Notes: a model not told the origin generated them from the sequence alone. A stretch of 48,626 nucleotides of DNA from an uncultured Prevotellaceae bacterium (GCA_900322135.1 ONYP01000019.1:1-48626), one strand, 5' to 3'; numbered from the stretch's first letter, positions 34,395 to 44,105 are shown. A program made the numbers and translations.

Positions 34395-37097
34395 TTACTG
34401 TTTAAGAATTATGGCGATGAGCGCGTTGACATCGGCGATGTTTACCTCACCGTCACCGTTCACATCGGCACCAGATGAAGACTTATTCTTCAAGATCAAG
34501 TCGATCAGAGCATTGACATCGGCGATGTTCACCTCACCGTCACCGTTCACATCACCTGTGATATTAGCCTCTATCTCTACCCATTGCGAACCATTGTATC
34601 GCATGGGAATCCAGTACTTCTTCCTGGCATTATTCACCTGGGTGGCCGTGATGACATTGTTCTCACCACTGTTGTAAATCAGATAGAACCCACCCGGGCT
34701 CGAGGCTTGACGAGTGACCAGACTGCTAATCATGTAGTCCATATTGACTCCCTTGATATTGTTCTTGTAGCAATGGAGCAGTTTCAATTTGGTATTATTC
34801 TGCAAGTTGAGCACGGTCAGTTTGTTATTGTAGCACCACAAATTTTCCAAATTGGTGCAAGATGAGAGAGAGAGGCTGGTCAGTTGATTATCGCGACACG
34901 ATATCTCATTCAGAGCGGTGCAGCCCGACACATTGAATGTGGACAACTTATTCTTGTAAGCGTTTATAACGGTTACAGCAGAACATCCCGAAACATCAAG
35001 ATCGGTCAATGCAGGATTGTTATAGCAGTTGATTTTCGTCAGTGATGTGTTGCCCAAAAGACGGACTTTTTCCAGCTTGCTCAAATTCTTGATGTCAATG
35101 GTACCGGTGAGCTTGTTATTGCGGGCAAGCAGAGTCACCAGGTTGCTCATGTTTTGCACGGCACTCAAATCGGTGAGCTGGCAGTCCTCACAATCCAGAT
35201 AGGTGATGGCCGTGCAGTCGGCAAGACCGGTGATGATGGACAGGTTGTCATTATAGTAGCAACGCAGATCCTTCAGCATGGTGTTGCCCGTGACATTGAG
35301 CGTGGTCAGGTTGTTACTAGAACACTTGAGCGTGGTTAACGAGGGATTGTTCTTGCAATCGAGATAGGTGAGATTAGTCTTGGATGTGAGCTCGAGGGTT
35401 AGCAATTTGTTAGAATGGCAATACACTTTCTCCAGTTTTTGCAGATTGTTGATGCCCTCCAGCGTGTTGATGATACAACTGTAGCAATAAAGCGTCTTCA
35501 GCGCGGCACAGTCGGCCAAGCCAGAGATTTTGTCCAAGGAGGGGCTGGGTGAGCAGTCAAGCTCGGTCATCACGGTACACCCTGCCACATTGAGCTTGTT
35601 CATCAAGGGATTGTTGTAGATGTATAATGTTTTCAGCGTTGTAGTGCCCGAGACATCAAAGGTCGCCAACTTGGAAAAGTTGCTGTAATTCAACGAGGTG
35701 AATTTGTTGCCTCCGCAGTAGACTTCCTTGATTTGGGGACATGAATTAAAGTTGAGTGATGTGAGCTGGTTGTTCTGGCACAAGAGGTAAACCAGCTTGC
35801 TGTTGTTGGACAGATTGAGCGTGGTCAACTTGTTCCAGCCGCAACGCAGGTCGGTCAACTTGGGAAATTTGGAAATGACGCTCAGGTCGGTAAACGCGCA
35901 AGTATGGCAGCGCAGGCCTTCCAGATTGATGCAATCGGCCAGGCCGGTAATATCGGACAGGCCGGAGTTGTTGAAACAATACAGGGTCTTGAGTGCCGTG
36001 CATTCCTCTACATTCAGGTCGGTCAAAGCACAGTTTCCGCAGTTCAAGGATGTCAACAATGTGTTGCCCAAAACCCTGAGCCTATTCAACTTGCTCCTAC
36101 CGGAAACATCGAGCGAGGTCAGCTTGTTCTTGCGGGCAAGAAGGGTCTCAAGATTGGGCAGACTCCCTACTGCGCTCAAATCACTGATAGAGCAGTCCTC
36201 ACAATCCAGATAGGTGAGTGCCGTGCAAGTAGACAGGCCGGTGATAGTGGTCAGATTGTCGTTGTAGTAACAGCGCAAGTCCTTCAACGCGGTGCAGTTG
36301 TCCACTTCAAGTGAAATCAAGGCATTGCTATAGCAATTGAGTTGAGTCAACTGGCTGTTGCCTGACACCCTTAAATATTTCAAATAGAGCTTGTTGTATA
36401 TTTCTAACGAGGTAAGTTTGTTGTTGCGGCACAAGAGTCTTTCAAGTTTGCTCATATTCGATGTAGCGCTCAAGTCCGATACTTTGCAATCCTCGCAGTC
36501 CAGCCAGGTAAGGTTAGTGCAGTCACCCAGACCTTCGATTTCGGTTAGATTGGGGTTCTCGTAACACTTGAGTTGCTTGAGTGCCGAGCAACCCGTTACA
36601 GTCAAATCGGTCAACGCACATCGATAGCAGAAAAGGGTCTGAAGCGAAGTACAATATGGGGTATAGAGTAACTTGAGTTTACTATGATCACTGACATTCA
36701 ATGATGTGAGCGATGGGTTACTTTGGATATAGAGTTGCTCCAGTTCAGTGTTGTTAGTGAGGCTGACAGATACAAGCTTATTGTAAGCAAGGTTAAGAAG
36801 AACCAACTTGGTGTTGTGGCTCAAGTCAACACTGGATAGATTATTGTCTTGACAACGGAGCAAAGTCAGGTTAGGGAAGAACTCAATACCCTTCAAGTTA
36901 GAAATACCTAAATCCGCCACTTCTATTGCGGTGCGCGCATTGAGCTGCGCAGTGGTGATGACACCACTTGGATACTCTGCTATCAGGAAAGCACGGAATT
37001 TAGCGTCAGGGAAGTTGGTCGTGTTGATGTAAACATCGGCCCGGGCGGCAAGAGAAGCCGCCATCGTCAACAAGAGGAGGAGTAAAATCTTTTTCAT
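34395..37097 (-). CDS. Secreted leucine-rich-repeat protein with dockerin-like C-terminus
   Basis: A 900-residue protein with a signal peptide (residues 1-20). Residues about 60-785 are short leucine-rich repeats of the irregular L-x-x-L-x-C/V-x-x-N-x-L type, with many cysteines at the x-C-x-N position. A 98-residue super-repeat is stacked three times at 172-269, 270-367 and 368-465, and a close copy recurs at about 607-704. The last 52 residues hold two dockerin-type calcium loops, both DVNGDGEVNIADVNALI. Such ends in Bacteroidales are probably surface or extracellular docking modules; the partner is unknown. The gene is richer in A+T than its neighbours and has its own promoter and terminator. 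Confidence 0.88.
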   Translation of the reverse strand: MKKILLLLLLTMAASLAARADVYINTTNFPDAKFRAFLIAEYPSGVITTAQLNARTAIEVADLGISNLKGIEFFPNLTLLRCQDNNLSSVDLSHNTKLVLLNLAYNKLVSVSLTNNTELEQLYIQSNPSLTSLNVSDHSKLKLLYTPYCTSLQTLFCYRCALTDLTVTGCSALKQLKCYENPNLTEIEGLGDCTNLTWLDCEDCKVSDLSATSNMSKLERLLCRNNKLTSLEIYNKLYLKYLRVSGNSQLTQLNCYSNALISLEVDNCTALKDLRCYYNDNLTTITGLSTCTALTYLDCEDCSISDLSAVGSLPNLETLLARKNKLTSLDVSGRSKLNRLRVLGNTLLTSLNCGNCALTDLNVEECTALKTLYCFNNSGLSDITGLADCINLEGLRCHTCAFTDLSVISKFPKLTDLRCGWNKLTTLNLSNNSKLVYLLCQNNQLTSLNFNSCPQIKEVYCGGNKFTSLNYSNFSKLATFDVSGTTTLKTLYIYNNPLMNKLNVAGCTVMTELDCSPSPSLDKISGLADCAALKTLYCYSCIINTLEGINNLQKLEKVYCHSNKLLTLELTSKTNLTYLDCKNNPSLTTLKCSSNNLTTLNVTGNTMLKDLRCYYNDNLSIITGLADCTAITYLDCEDCQLTDLSAVQNMSNLVTLLARNNKLTGTIDIKNLSKLEKVRLLGNTSLTKINCYNNPALTDLDVSGCSAVTVINAYKNKLSTFNVSGCTALNEISCRDNQLTSLSLSSCTNLENLWCYNNKLTVLNLQNNTKLKLLHCYKNNIKGVNMDYMISSLVTRQASSPGGFYLIYNSGENNVITATQVNNARKKYWIPMRYNGSQWVEIEANITGDVNGDGEVNIADVNALIDLILKNKSSSGADVNGDGEVNIADVNALIAIILKQ
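34986..35279. repeat. Distant copy of the LRR super-repeat
   Basis: Encodes residues 607-704. It is very like the second tandem copy: both begin LKDLRCYYNDNL and share YLDCEDC and the TLLAR-NKLT stretch, with long blocks of near-identical DNA such as CAGTCCTCACAATCCAGATA. Confidence 0.75.
35703..36584. repeat. Three tandem 294-bp (98-codon) super-repeats in the LRR gene
   Basis: Units 36584-36291, 36290-35997 and 35996-35703 each begin at A-L-K and contain about four LRRs. The first two are closest in protein sequence; the third has diverged. Confidence 0.75.
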
Positions 37098-37167
37098 AGC
37101 GATATCGTTATTAGGTGGTTAATAGATAATTTCACATCAATATTGAGAAATGAACAGTCTGCTGCCA

Positions 37168-37199
37168 CAAAGATAATAAAAAAACAACAAACAAAGCAA
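37168..37199 (-). promoter_or_regulatory. Candidate promoter of the LRR-dockerin gene
   Basis: Minus strand TATCTTTG (37175-37168) is a good -7 box, with TTG (37199-37197) 21 bases upstream as a partial -33 element. The leader would be about 65 bases. Confidence 0.45.
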
Positions 37200-37322
37200 T
37201 ATCATGCCAATTTATTACATTTTATACCAACTATTATCTGCCCATAGATTTTTAATCATTCTAAATATCCTGAGTCCAAAGGGCAAAATGACAACTTTCA
37301 TTGGAATATCCCGGTATCCCTC

Positions 37323-37359
37323 CAAAAAGGAGGCGCCATGGATTGCCACGGTGCCTCCT
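37323..37359 (-). terminator. Terminator of the nuo genes
   Basis: GC-rich stem AGGAGGC (37328-37334) with GCCTCCT (37353-37359), extended by inner pairs around the loop ATTG; the minus strand then runs into five T. It is about 160 bases past the nuoN stop. The 37098-37519 spacer also holds a weaker hairpin TTAAGTTTG/CAAACTTAA (37427-37449) and no gene. Confidence 0.65.
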
Positions 37360-37519
37360 ACACATAATAACATGAAACAAATCTTCTGCTTTGGTTATGC
37401 TAAATGATATCAGAAGTAGTATTCATTTAAGTTTGCCATTCAAACTTAAAGTTTTGAGTTTTGGGGGCGGCATGAGCTTCGCAATCCCCTACTCATCTCT
37501 AAACGCCTGAGAACGGGAT

Positions 37520-38995
37520 TCACTTGAATGCTTCGAACATCGTGTTGATAGCATTCACCGAACCGTTGATGTAGGCATAGATGCAGCTCACCAGGCCAAT
37601 GAAGATGATACCAAGCACACACAGGATGAGGCCTGCGCGCTCGCTCCAGTGACTCTTGATGGTGGGAATGACGCAGTCGTCCTGACGCAGGAACATGGCC
37701 TTAACCACAAGCAGATAGTAGTACAGCGAGATGATTGTGTTGACCAACGCAATGAGCACGAGCACATAGATGGCCACCGAACCCTGATGGCAGGCGCCGA
37801 CGAAGATGAAGAACTTGCTGAAGAAGCCCGCAAACGGGGGAATACCACCGAGCGAGAACATCGCAAGCATCATCGTGAAGGCAAGCCAGGGATTGGTCTT
37901 GAACAGGCCGTTGTAGTCATCCATGGTCACGCGGCCGGTCTGGCGCTCAATAGCGGCAATCACGCCAAAGGCGGCGAGGTTGCTGAAGATGTAAACCAGC
38001 ACATAGTACATCATCGAGGACATACCCATCACATTCACAGCGATGACGCCAAGCATGATGTAACCGGCTTGGGAAATGGACGAGAACGCCAGGAATCGCT
38101 TCAGGTTGCGCTGACGCATGGCGAACAGGTTACCCAGCGTGATGGTCAGGACAATCACTGCATAGAGCATCCACTCCCACACCTCATTGTAGGCAGCGCC
38201 GAAGACCTGCACCATAATCACCAGGAACGAGAATGCGGCAGCACCCTTGCTGATGACCGACAGGTAACTGGTCACGGCGGTGGGGGCACCCTGATAAACA
38301 TCGGCAGTCCACAGGTGGAACGGAACGAGCGAGAGCTTGAAGCCCACACCGGCAATGACAAAGGCCAGAGAGGCAATCAGCAATGCCGAATGCTCGCCTG
38401 AGATTGCGTCGGCAATGTCTTTGAAGTAAAGCGTGCCGCTCATGCCATAGACGAAGGAGATACCCAGCAGGAATATCGCCGACGAGAAAATGGCGGTGAA
38501 GATGTACTTAGCCGCAGCCTCGTGGGACTCGTAGTGGCGCTTCTCAAAGGCAGCCAGGGCTGCAATGGGCAGCGAGGCGGTCTCGAGACCGATGACGAAT
38601 AGCAGGAAGTGACGCGCCGATATCATGAGGAACATGCCGAACAGGGTCAACAGGGTCAACTCGTAGAACTCGCCGCGGCGAACGCTGACGAAGTCGCTGT
38701 TGGTCCACTTCACGGCCTGCAAGAGCACCAGCACAGCGCCCACATTGAGGATATTCTTCATCACCCAAGTGGCGGGGTTGGTCTCAAACATGCCGCCGAA
38801 GGCCGTATCACTTGCCAGCTGAGGCATACAGAAACAGTATATCGTGTAAAACGCCATCATGATGACCGTGAACACCGGCAGGTGTCGTTGGGTGCGCTCC
38901 GGCATGAAAGTGTCGTAGATGAAAACAAGCAGGAAAACCAGCAACAGGCCTATCTCCTGCGGCATCGATAAGAATTGTGAATAACTCATCTCCAT
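37520..38995 (-). CDS. nuoN: NADH-quinone oxidoreductase subunit N
   Basis: A 491-residue antiporter-like proton-pumping subunit in the membrane arm of complex I. About fourteen helices; the TM5 glutamate is seen in FVIGLETASLPIAALAAFEK, and the loop GIPPFAGFFSKFFIFVGA is typical. The start METPVG-like acidic MEMSYSQFLSMPQEIGLLLV fits Bacteroidetes NuoN. It is last in the operon, 39 bases after nuoM, and a terminator follows. Confidence 0.95.
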   Translation of the reverse strand: MEMSYSQFLSMPQEIGLLLVFLLVFIYDTFMPERTQRHLPVFTVIMMAFYTIYCFCMPQLASDTAFGGMFETNPATWVMKNILNVGAVLVLLQAVKWTNSDFVSVRRGEFYELTLLTLFGMFLMISARHFLLFVIGLETASLPIAALAAFEKRHYESHEAAAKYIFTAIFSSAIFLLGISFVYGMSGTLYFKDIADAISGEHSALLIASLAFVIAGVGFKLSLVPFHLWTADVYQGAPTAVTSYLSVISKGAAAFSFLVIMVQVFGAAYNEVWEWMLYAVIVLTITLGNLFAMRQRNLKRFLAFSSISQAGYIMLGVIAVNVMGMSSMMYYVLVYIFSNLAAFGVIAAIERQTGRVTMDDYNGLFKTNPWLAFTMMLAMFSLGGIPPFAGFFSKFFIFVGACHQGSVAIYVLVLIALVNTIISLYYYLLVVKAMFLRQDDCVIPTIKSHWSERAGLILCVLGIIFIGLVSCIYAYINGSVNAINTMFEAFK

Positions 38996-39034
38996 ATCTA
39001 TATTATGCTATTTTTATCAGGTTAAACACTTCCA

Positions 39035-40567
39035 TCACAACACTCCGGGTATTGCTTCCTGCAGTGCCTCAACGACAGGGTTGAAACTGCTGCGGATGAT
39101 ATTAATAAAGAAGTTGGGGAAGCAGCCGATGGCAGCCACGGCAAGAATCAGCGTGGCCGTCGAGAGGCGCTCTTCCCAGCTAGCATCGGTCAATGTGCGG
39201 TGATGCTCGTCCTGAACCTCGCCAAAGAGCAACTTGGCAACAACGCGCAGGATGTAAACAGCCGTCACGACAATCGAGGTGGTCGCCATGATAGTGAGCA
39301 CACGGTGGAATGTGTCGGCGTGCTCAAACGAGCCGAAGAAGATGGTCATCTCGGCAGCGAAACCACTCAGACCGGGCAGACCGAGCGAGGCAAGACCTGC
39401 TATGACATATCCCACGCCCAAGTAAGGCATGATGTGCATCATACCGCCCATGTCACGGATGTCACGCGTGTGGGTGCGGCCATAAATCATACCGATGAGG
39501 GCAAAGAACAAGGCCGTCATCAGACCGTGCGAGAGCATCTGCAGCACAGCACCGGTCATCGCTGTGGTGTTGAACATGAGGATGGCAAACAGCACCATAC
39601 CGCAGTGGCTCACCGACGAATAAGCGTTGATGTACTTGAGGTCGGTCTGCACACAGGCACTCAGCGCACCATAGACGATGCTGGCACCGGTGAGCAGCAG
39701 GAAAATCCATGCCAACTCATTGGCGGCAAACGGCATCAGGTAGATGGCGATGCGGAAGCAGCCGTAACCACCGAGTTTCATCAGCACACCGGCGTGGAGC
39801 ATCGACACCGCAGTGGGCGCCGAGGCATGACCGTCGGGCGACCATGTGTGGAACGGGAACATGGCACCCAGCACACCGAAGCCGACAAATGTCAGCGGGA
39901 ACAACACATACTGCCAATTATGGGGAATAGCATTATTCTTGGCGATTTCCAGGATGTTCATCGTCAAGCTATTGCTATCGGTCGACGAGTGGAAGTAGAT
40001 ACCAATCAGGCCGAGCATCAGGAAGGCCGAGCCACCCATCAGCATCAGGGTCAATTTCATGGCACTGTAGTTCTTGTTGCCGCTGCCCCACACGCCAATA
40101 AGCAGGTACATGGGAATCAGAGCGACCTCATAGAACATGAACATCGTGAACAGGTCAATCGAGATGAAGAAGCCGAACACACCCGTGGACAACAGGAAGA
40201 ACCACATGAAGTACTGTTTGGGCAGCGGGTTCATCTTCCACGAGGCGAAGACACCGGCGAACACAATGAACGCCGACAGCAGGATCATCACCACGCTCAC
40301 GCCGTCGACACCCAGGGCCAACTTGACATTGAACGGGGCGTACCACATCACATCGGTGCGCAGTATCATCTCGCTGGTGTCACCGGCGCCGCGGGCGGCG
40401 AGGAACATCTTCACGAGAATGGCGGCGAGCACCATAAGGGCGCTGGCGCCTATCACGGCAACGGTCCTGATGGCCTTGATGCCGCTGTTGCGGCAGATGG
40501 CCAGGCCTCCAAGCGTCAACAGAGGCACTATCACAAAGTAAATCAGTATATTATTGAAAATTTCCAT
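39035..40567 (-). CDS. nuoM: NADH-quinone oxidoreductase subunit M
   Basis: A 510-residue antiporter-like subunit. The key glutamate lies in FMFYEVALIPMYLLIGVWG, and the lysine-bearing helices and GVLGAMFPFHTWSPDGHASAPTAVSMLHAG segment are conserved NuoM features. It pumps protons in the distal membrane arm. It lies between nuoL (36 bases upstream) and nuoN (39 bases downstream). Confidence 0.95.
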   Translation of the reverse strand: MEIFNNILIYFVIVPLLTLGGLAICRNSGIKAIRTVAVIGASALMVLAAILVKMFLAARGAGDTSEMILRTDVMWYAPFNVKLALGVDGVSVVMILLSAFIVFAGVFASWKMNPLPKQYFMWFFLLSTGVFGFFISIDLFTMFMFYEVALIPMYLLIGVWGSGNKNYSAMKLTLMLMGGSAFLMLGLIGIYFHSSTDSNSLTMNILEIAKNNAIPHNWQYVLFPLTFVGFGVLGAMFPFHTWSPDGHASAPTAVSMLHAGVLMKLGGYGCFRIAIYLMPFAANELAWIFLLLTGASIVYGALSACVQTDLKYINAYSSVSHCGMVLFAILMFNTTAMTGAVLQMLSHGLMTALFFALIGMIYGRTHTRDIRDMGGMMHIMPYLGVGYVIAGLASLGLPGLSGFAAEMTIFFGSFEHADTFHRVLTIMATTSIVVTAVYILRVVAKLLFGEVQDEHHRTLTDASWEERLSTATLILAVAAIGCFPNFFINIIRSSFNPVVEALQEAIPGVL

Positions 40568-40603
40568 TTGATATATCCTTTCTATTTTGTTAAGACCGTT
40601 GGT

Positions 40604-42601
40604 TTAGAACAATACACAAATCATGGTAACTGCAGCGAGCAGCAAGGCTCCCAACAGATAAACATACACATATCCCTGCACGCTACCCGACTGGAAGCGG
40701 CGGATGCCGTAGGACAGCGAACTGGTGGCATCGGCAAGCAGGTTCATGAAGCCGTCGATGATGTGGCGGTCGAACCAGGCGATGGGCACACAGATGCCCT
40801 GGAAAATCACCTTGTGGGTGATGAACTGGTAAAGCTCGTCCATGTAGAAGCGCTTGTAGGAAGCGGTCCACAGGCCGCGCATCGCGTTGGCCATGCGCTC
40901 GGGCAGCGGGTTCTCCTTGCGGTACATGATGGTAGCAAGACCGATGCCAACGAGGGCTACTGCGATACTTGAACCGGCTACGGTCCAGTCGATGGCGGTC
41001 TCCAGTGCCTTGCCGTCCCAGGTCACCAGGTCGTGGAAGGGCACGAAGCCGGCAACACACGAGATGGTGGCGAGGATAATCAGCGGCACTGTCATCGTCC
41101 AGGGCTGATCCTTGGGCGCATGATGCTCATCGTGAACCTCATGTTTCTTCCAGAAGAAGATGAGGTAGTAGATGCGGAACATGTAGAAGGCGGTCATGCA
41201 AGCCACCATCGACATCCACAGTCCCCAACCCAGGCCGCGATGATAGGCGGCGACGAGAATCTCGTCCTTACTAAAGAAGCCTGCAAACGGGGGAATGCCC
41301 GCAATGGCCAGACAGCCGATGAGGAAGCAGATGCTGGTGATGGGCATGTACTTGTGCAGACCGTGCATCTTGGAGTTCTCGTTGCTGTGGACAGCATGGA
41401 TGATGGCACCGGCACACAGGAAGAGCAACGCCTTGAACATGGCGTGGGTGAACAAGTGGAACATCGACGCCATATAGCCCAGACCGTAGCCACCGTGAAT
41501 CTCGATGAGCTTGTTGTCGGCGGCGCTGACGGCGAGCGAGGTCATCATGAAGGCAATCTGCGAGATGGTCGAGAAGGCCAGTGCGCGCTTAATGTCACTC
41601 TGGGTGCAGGCGATAGCTGCCGCATAGAATGCCGTGAAGGCGCCGACGACGAGGATGACATTCATCGCCCCCTCGACGAGGACATACAGCGGGAACAGCC
41701 TTGCAACCAGGAATACACCGGCGACAACCATCGTGGCGGCGTGAATCAGAGCCGACACGGGCGTGGGACCCTCCATAGCATCGGGCAGCCAGATGTGCAA
41801 CGGGTACATCGCACTCTTACCGGCGCCGCCGATGAAGATGAAGGTCAATGCCCAAGCCACTACCGAACAGCCCATGAAGGTGCCGCCCACCTTGCTGACA
41901 GCCGCTTGGGCCGCTGGTGAGACTGCGCCGGCCTCGGTGGGACCGAAGACCAACTGGTCGAAGTCGAAGGTGCCAGTGTAGAAACTCAGTATCATGATAC
42001 CCAACAGGAAGAACAGGTCGGCCAAACGGGTGACGATGAAGGCCTTCTTGTTGGCATGGTTGGCATCGGGTGACGAATAATAGAAACCGATGAGCAGGTA
42101 GGACGACAGACCCACCATCTCAAAGAAGATGAATATCTGGAAAATGTTGGTGGCGACCACCAGGCCCAGCATCGAGAAGGTGAACAAGGCCAGGAAGGCG
42201 TAGTAACGCTGGAAACCCTTCTCGGCGTTACCGTCATGGTCGCTCATGTACCCGAGGCTGTAGAGGTGCACCATCAACGATACCGTGGTGATGACCACGA
42301 GCATCATCGCAGCGATGGGGTCGACGAGGACACCCATGCGCACTACCAGCGTATCGGTAAACGACAACCAGGCGGGATTAGCAACGACAACGGCCTGGCG
42401 CACACCGTCCACAATCTGTCCCTGGCCGCTGCCAAAGAAGTAGGTCAGCGCCACGCCATAGGCAAGGACAGTGTCGACAAGCATGCCCAGCACACCAATC
42501 ACACCAGTGATTTTTCTACCCATTTTCACCCCGGCGAGTCCCAGGAACAGGAACATGAACAGGGGCAATGCTACAACTAATATTGCTAAATCTAATGACA
42601 T
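40604..42601 (-). CDS. nuoL: NADH-quinone oxidoreductase subunit L
   Basis: A 665-residue subunit with the long lateral helix of NuoL at the C-terminus. Key segments are FIFFEMVGLSSYLLIGFYY (TM5 glutamate), GGAGKSAMYPLHIWLPDAMEG then PTPVSALIHAATMV, and GIPPFAGFFSKDEIL. It is the terminal proton-pumping unit of the complex. It begins five bases after the nuoK stop, consistent with translational coupling. Confidence 0.96.
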   Translation of the reverse strand: MSLDLAILVVALPLFMFLFLGLAGVKMGRKITGVIGVLGMLVDTVLAYGVALTYFFGSGQGQIVDGVRQAVVVANPAWLSFTDTLVVRMGVLVDPIAAMMLVVITTVSLMVHLYSLGYMSDHDGNAEKGFQRYYAFLALFTFSMLGLVVATNIFQIFIFFEMVGLSSYLLIGFYYSSPDANHANKKAFIVTRLADLFFLLGIMILSFYTGTFDFDQLVFGPTEAGAVSPAAQAAVSKVGGTFMGCSVVAWALTFIFIGGAGKSAMYPLHIWLPDAMEGPTPVSALIHAATMVVAGVFLVARLFPLYVLVEGAMNVILVVGAFTAFYAAAIACTQSDIKRALAFSTISQIAFMMTSLAVSAADNKLIEIHGGYGLGYMASMFHLFTHAMFKALLFLCAGAIIHAVHSNENSKMHGLHKYMPITSICFLIGCLAIAGIPPFAGFFSKDEILVAAYHRGLGWGLWMSMVACMTAFYMFRIYYLIFFWKKHEVHDEHHAPKDQPWTMTVPLIILATISCVAGFVPFHDLVTWDGKALETAIDWTVAGSSIAVALVGIGLATIMYRKENPLPERMANAMRGLWTASYKRFYMDELYQFITHKVIFQGICVPIAWFDRHIIDGFMNLLADATSSLSYGIRRFQSGSVQGYVYVYLLGALLLAAVTMICVLF

Positions 42602-42606
42602 AATCG

Positions 42607-42918
42607 TTAGAATTTCAGTTTAGTGATTTCGTTGATGTCCACTTTCTTGGCAATGCGGAAGACATTGATGATAATGGCCAGAGCCAATGCCGTCTCGGCA
42701 GCCGCGATAGCTATCGCGAACAGCGAGAAGAACATGCCTTCCAACTGCCCGGGGAACAAGTAACGGTTAAACACCGCAAAGTTGACGTCAACCGAGTTGA
42801 GCATCAGCTCTAGCGAAATCATGATAGCAATCATGTTCTTGCGGGTAATGAAACCGTAAACACCGCAGCCAAACATAATGAGGCTGGGAATAAGATACAT
42901 TAACAGTGTCAGATTCAT
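42607..42918 (-). CDS. nuoK: NADH-quinone oxidoreductase subunit K
   Basis: A 103-residue, three-helix subunit with the conserved glutamates in MIAIMISLELMLNSVDVNF and AIAAAETALALAIIINVFR. Start chosen at 42918 (MNLTLLMYLIP), which leaves a 13-base gap after nuoJ; a longer open frame from 43017 overlaps nuoJ and has no family similarity. Confidence 0.95.
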   Translation of the reverse strand: MNLTLLMYLIPSLIMFGCGVYGFITRKNMIAIMISLELMLNSVDVNFAVFNRYLFPGQLEGMFFSLFAIAIAAAETALALAIIINVFRIAKKVDINEITKLKF

Positions 42919-42931
42919 AATTTCTCCATGT

Positions 42932-43471
42932 TTAGCGGCGACGGGCAATAACCACACCTCCAATGATACAAGCCAATAACAACACACTGATGGCCTCAAA
43001 AGGCAACAGATAATCATACTTGTCGGTACTCAACAGGTGCTTGCCGATTTCCTCGATGTTGACAATCTGATCAATGGATTTACCATCAACCTTATCGACT
43101 AAAATTTGACCTGCAAACCTGACATAGCTGAAAAGGGCATAACCACAGACAGCCACGCCGGCCAATGCCGCCGTCAATCCCATCCAGCGACGGTGCGAGG
43201 CTAGAGGCTCAGCACTTTTACCAGGCTGCTGTGTGAGCATGATGGCAAACACAAACAGCACCAGGATGCCGCCGGCATAGACAGCAATCTGTACCGCTCC
43301 CAGGAACTGGTAGTCCAACTGGAAGTAAATGATGGCTGTGGCAAAGAGCACAAACAGCAGATAGGTTGCCGAGCGCAGAATCTTGCGCGTGGTAACCGTC
43401 AACACCGAGAAGATGATGATGGCGAAGGCAACGATAAAAAACAAAATGATGTTTCCTACTGGTGTTTCCAT
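42932..43471 (-). CDS. nuoJ: NADH-quinone oxidoreductase subunit J
   Basis: A 179-residue, five-helix subunit that helps form the quinone-linked proton channel. The typical segment QFLGAVQIAVYAGGILVLFV is present. Its ATG shares one base with the nuoI stop (TAATG on the minus strand), a sign of coupled translation. Confidence 0.94.
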   Translation of the reverse strand: METPVGNIILFFIVAFAIIIFSVLTVTTRKILRSATYLLFVLFATAIIYFQLDYQFLGAVQIAVYAGGILVLFVFAIMLTQQPGKSAEPLASHRRWMGLTAALAGVAVCGYALFSYVRFAGQILVDKVDGKSIDQIVNIEEIGKHLLSTDKYDYLLPFEAISVLLLACIIGGVVIARRR

Positions 43472-44064
43472 TATTCTTTAGTTTCTTTTGGTTCTTGTTT
43501 GTTCTCGCCGTCGGCGGGTTTAGGCTCGGCAGGAGCTGCCGGAGCAGCGGGCTTGGGAGCCGGAGCAGCAGGCTTGGGGGCCGGAGCAGCAGGCTTGGGA
43601 GCCGGAGCATCGTCCTTCTCGGGCAGGTAATTGAGTTGCTTGACAAGTTTCTCACGGGTGAACACGGCCTGCTCAAAGTCGTTGCTGAAGCGGATGGCAT
43701 TGGTGGGACACACCTGCACACACAGTCCGCAGAAAGTGCAACTTCCCAAGTCATAAGTATACTTGTCGAGTTTCATTTTCTTCTTGCCGTCGGGCAGGTC
43801 GACCATGCGTTTGGTAATACTGATGGTCTGGTTGGGGCAATTGCGCTCACAGCTGCCGCAGGCGATGCACTTGTGGTAGCCGTTCTCGTCATAGATGAAC
43901 TCCAGGGTAGCGCGGAAACGGTCCGAAATCTTGAGTTCGGCACGGTTCTCGGGATACTGCTCAGTCACCTTGGGGGTCACCAGCTCCTTGCCGGTCACCT
44001 CCATGCCCTTGATCAGGCTGTAAAAGCCTTTAAAGATTGAGACGAAATACTCCTTGATATTCAT
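43471..44064 (-). CDS. nuoI: NADH-quinone oxidoreductase subunit I with repetitive C-terminal tail
   Basis: Carries the N6a/N6b 4Fe-4S clusters that pass electrons towards quinone. Both motifs are intact: CIACGSCERNCP and CTFCGLCVQVCP. The core ends near residue 148. The tail to 197 is low-complexity, with three PAPKPAA units followed by an acidic Lys/Glu-rich end; most NuoI proteins lack it. Its neighbour upstream is atpG rather than the expected nuoH, 36 bases away. Confidence 0.93.
   Translation of the reverse strand: MNIKEYFVSIFKGFYSLIKGMEVTGKELVTPKVTEQYPENRAELKISDRFRATLEFIYDENGYHKCIACGSCERNCPNQTISITKRMVDLPDGKKKMKLDKYTYDLGSCTFCGLCVQVCPTNAIRFSNDFEQAVFTREKLVKQLNYLPEKDDAPAPKPAAPAPKPAAPAPKPAAPAAPAEPKPADGENKQEPKETKE
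43541..43603. repeat. Three 21-bp tandem units in nuoI
   Basis: Units 43541-43561, 43562-43582 and 43583-43603 differ by one or two bases and encode A-P-K-P-A-A-P three times. The period keeps the frame, so copy number can change without breaking the gene. Confidence 0.85.
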
Positions 44065-44076
44065 AATATAATGTAT

Positions 44077-44105
44077 TCTAGTTGTCTAAACACTATGCGT
44101 CTAGC
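44077..44105. repeat. Degenerate TCTAG array at the atpG/nuoI junction
   Basis: TCTAGT (44077), TCTAAA (44085) and TCTAGC (44100), imperfectly spaced. The atpG TAG stop is the complement of CTA at 44101-44103. It looks like a decayed member of the 9-bp family. Confidence 0.4.

Noticed and set aside
37204-37407. A 67-codon plus-strand frame in the nuoN/LRR spacer
   Set aside because: It runs through the nuo terminator hairpin, has no domain or leader, and would be the only plus-strand gene.
42607-43017. A longer start for nuoK at 43017
   Set aside because: The extra 33 residues overlap nuoJ and show no NuoK similarity; the family start MNLTLLMYLIP is at 42918.
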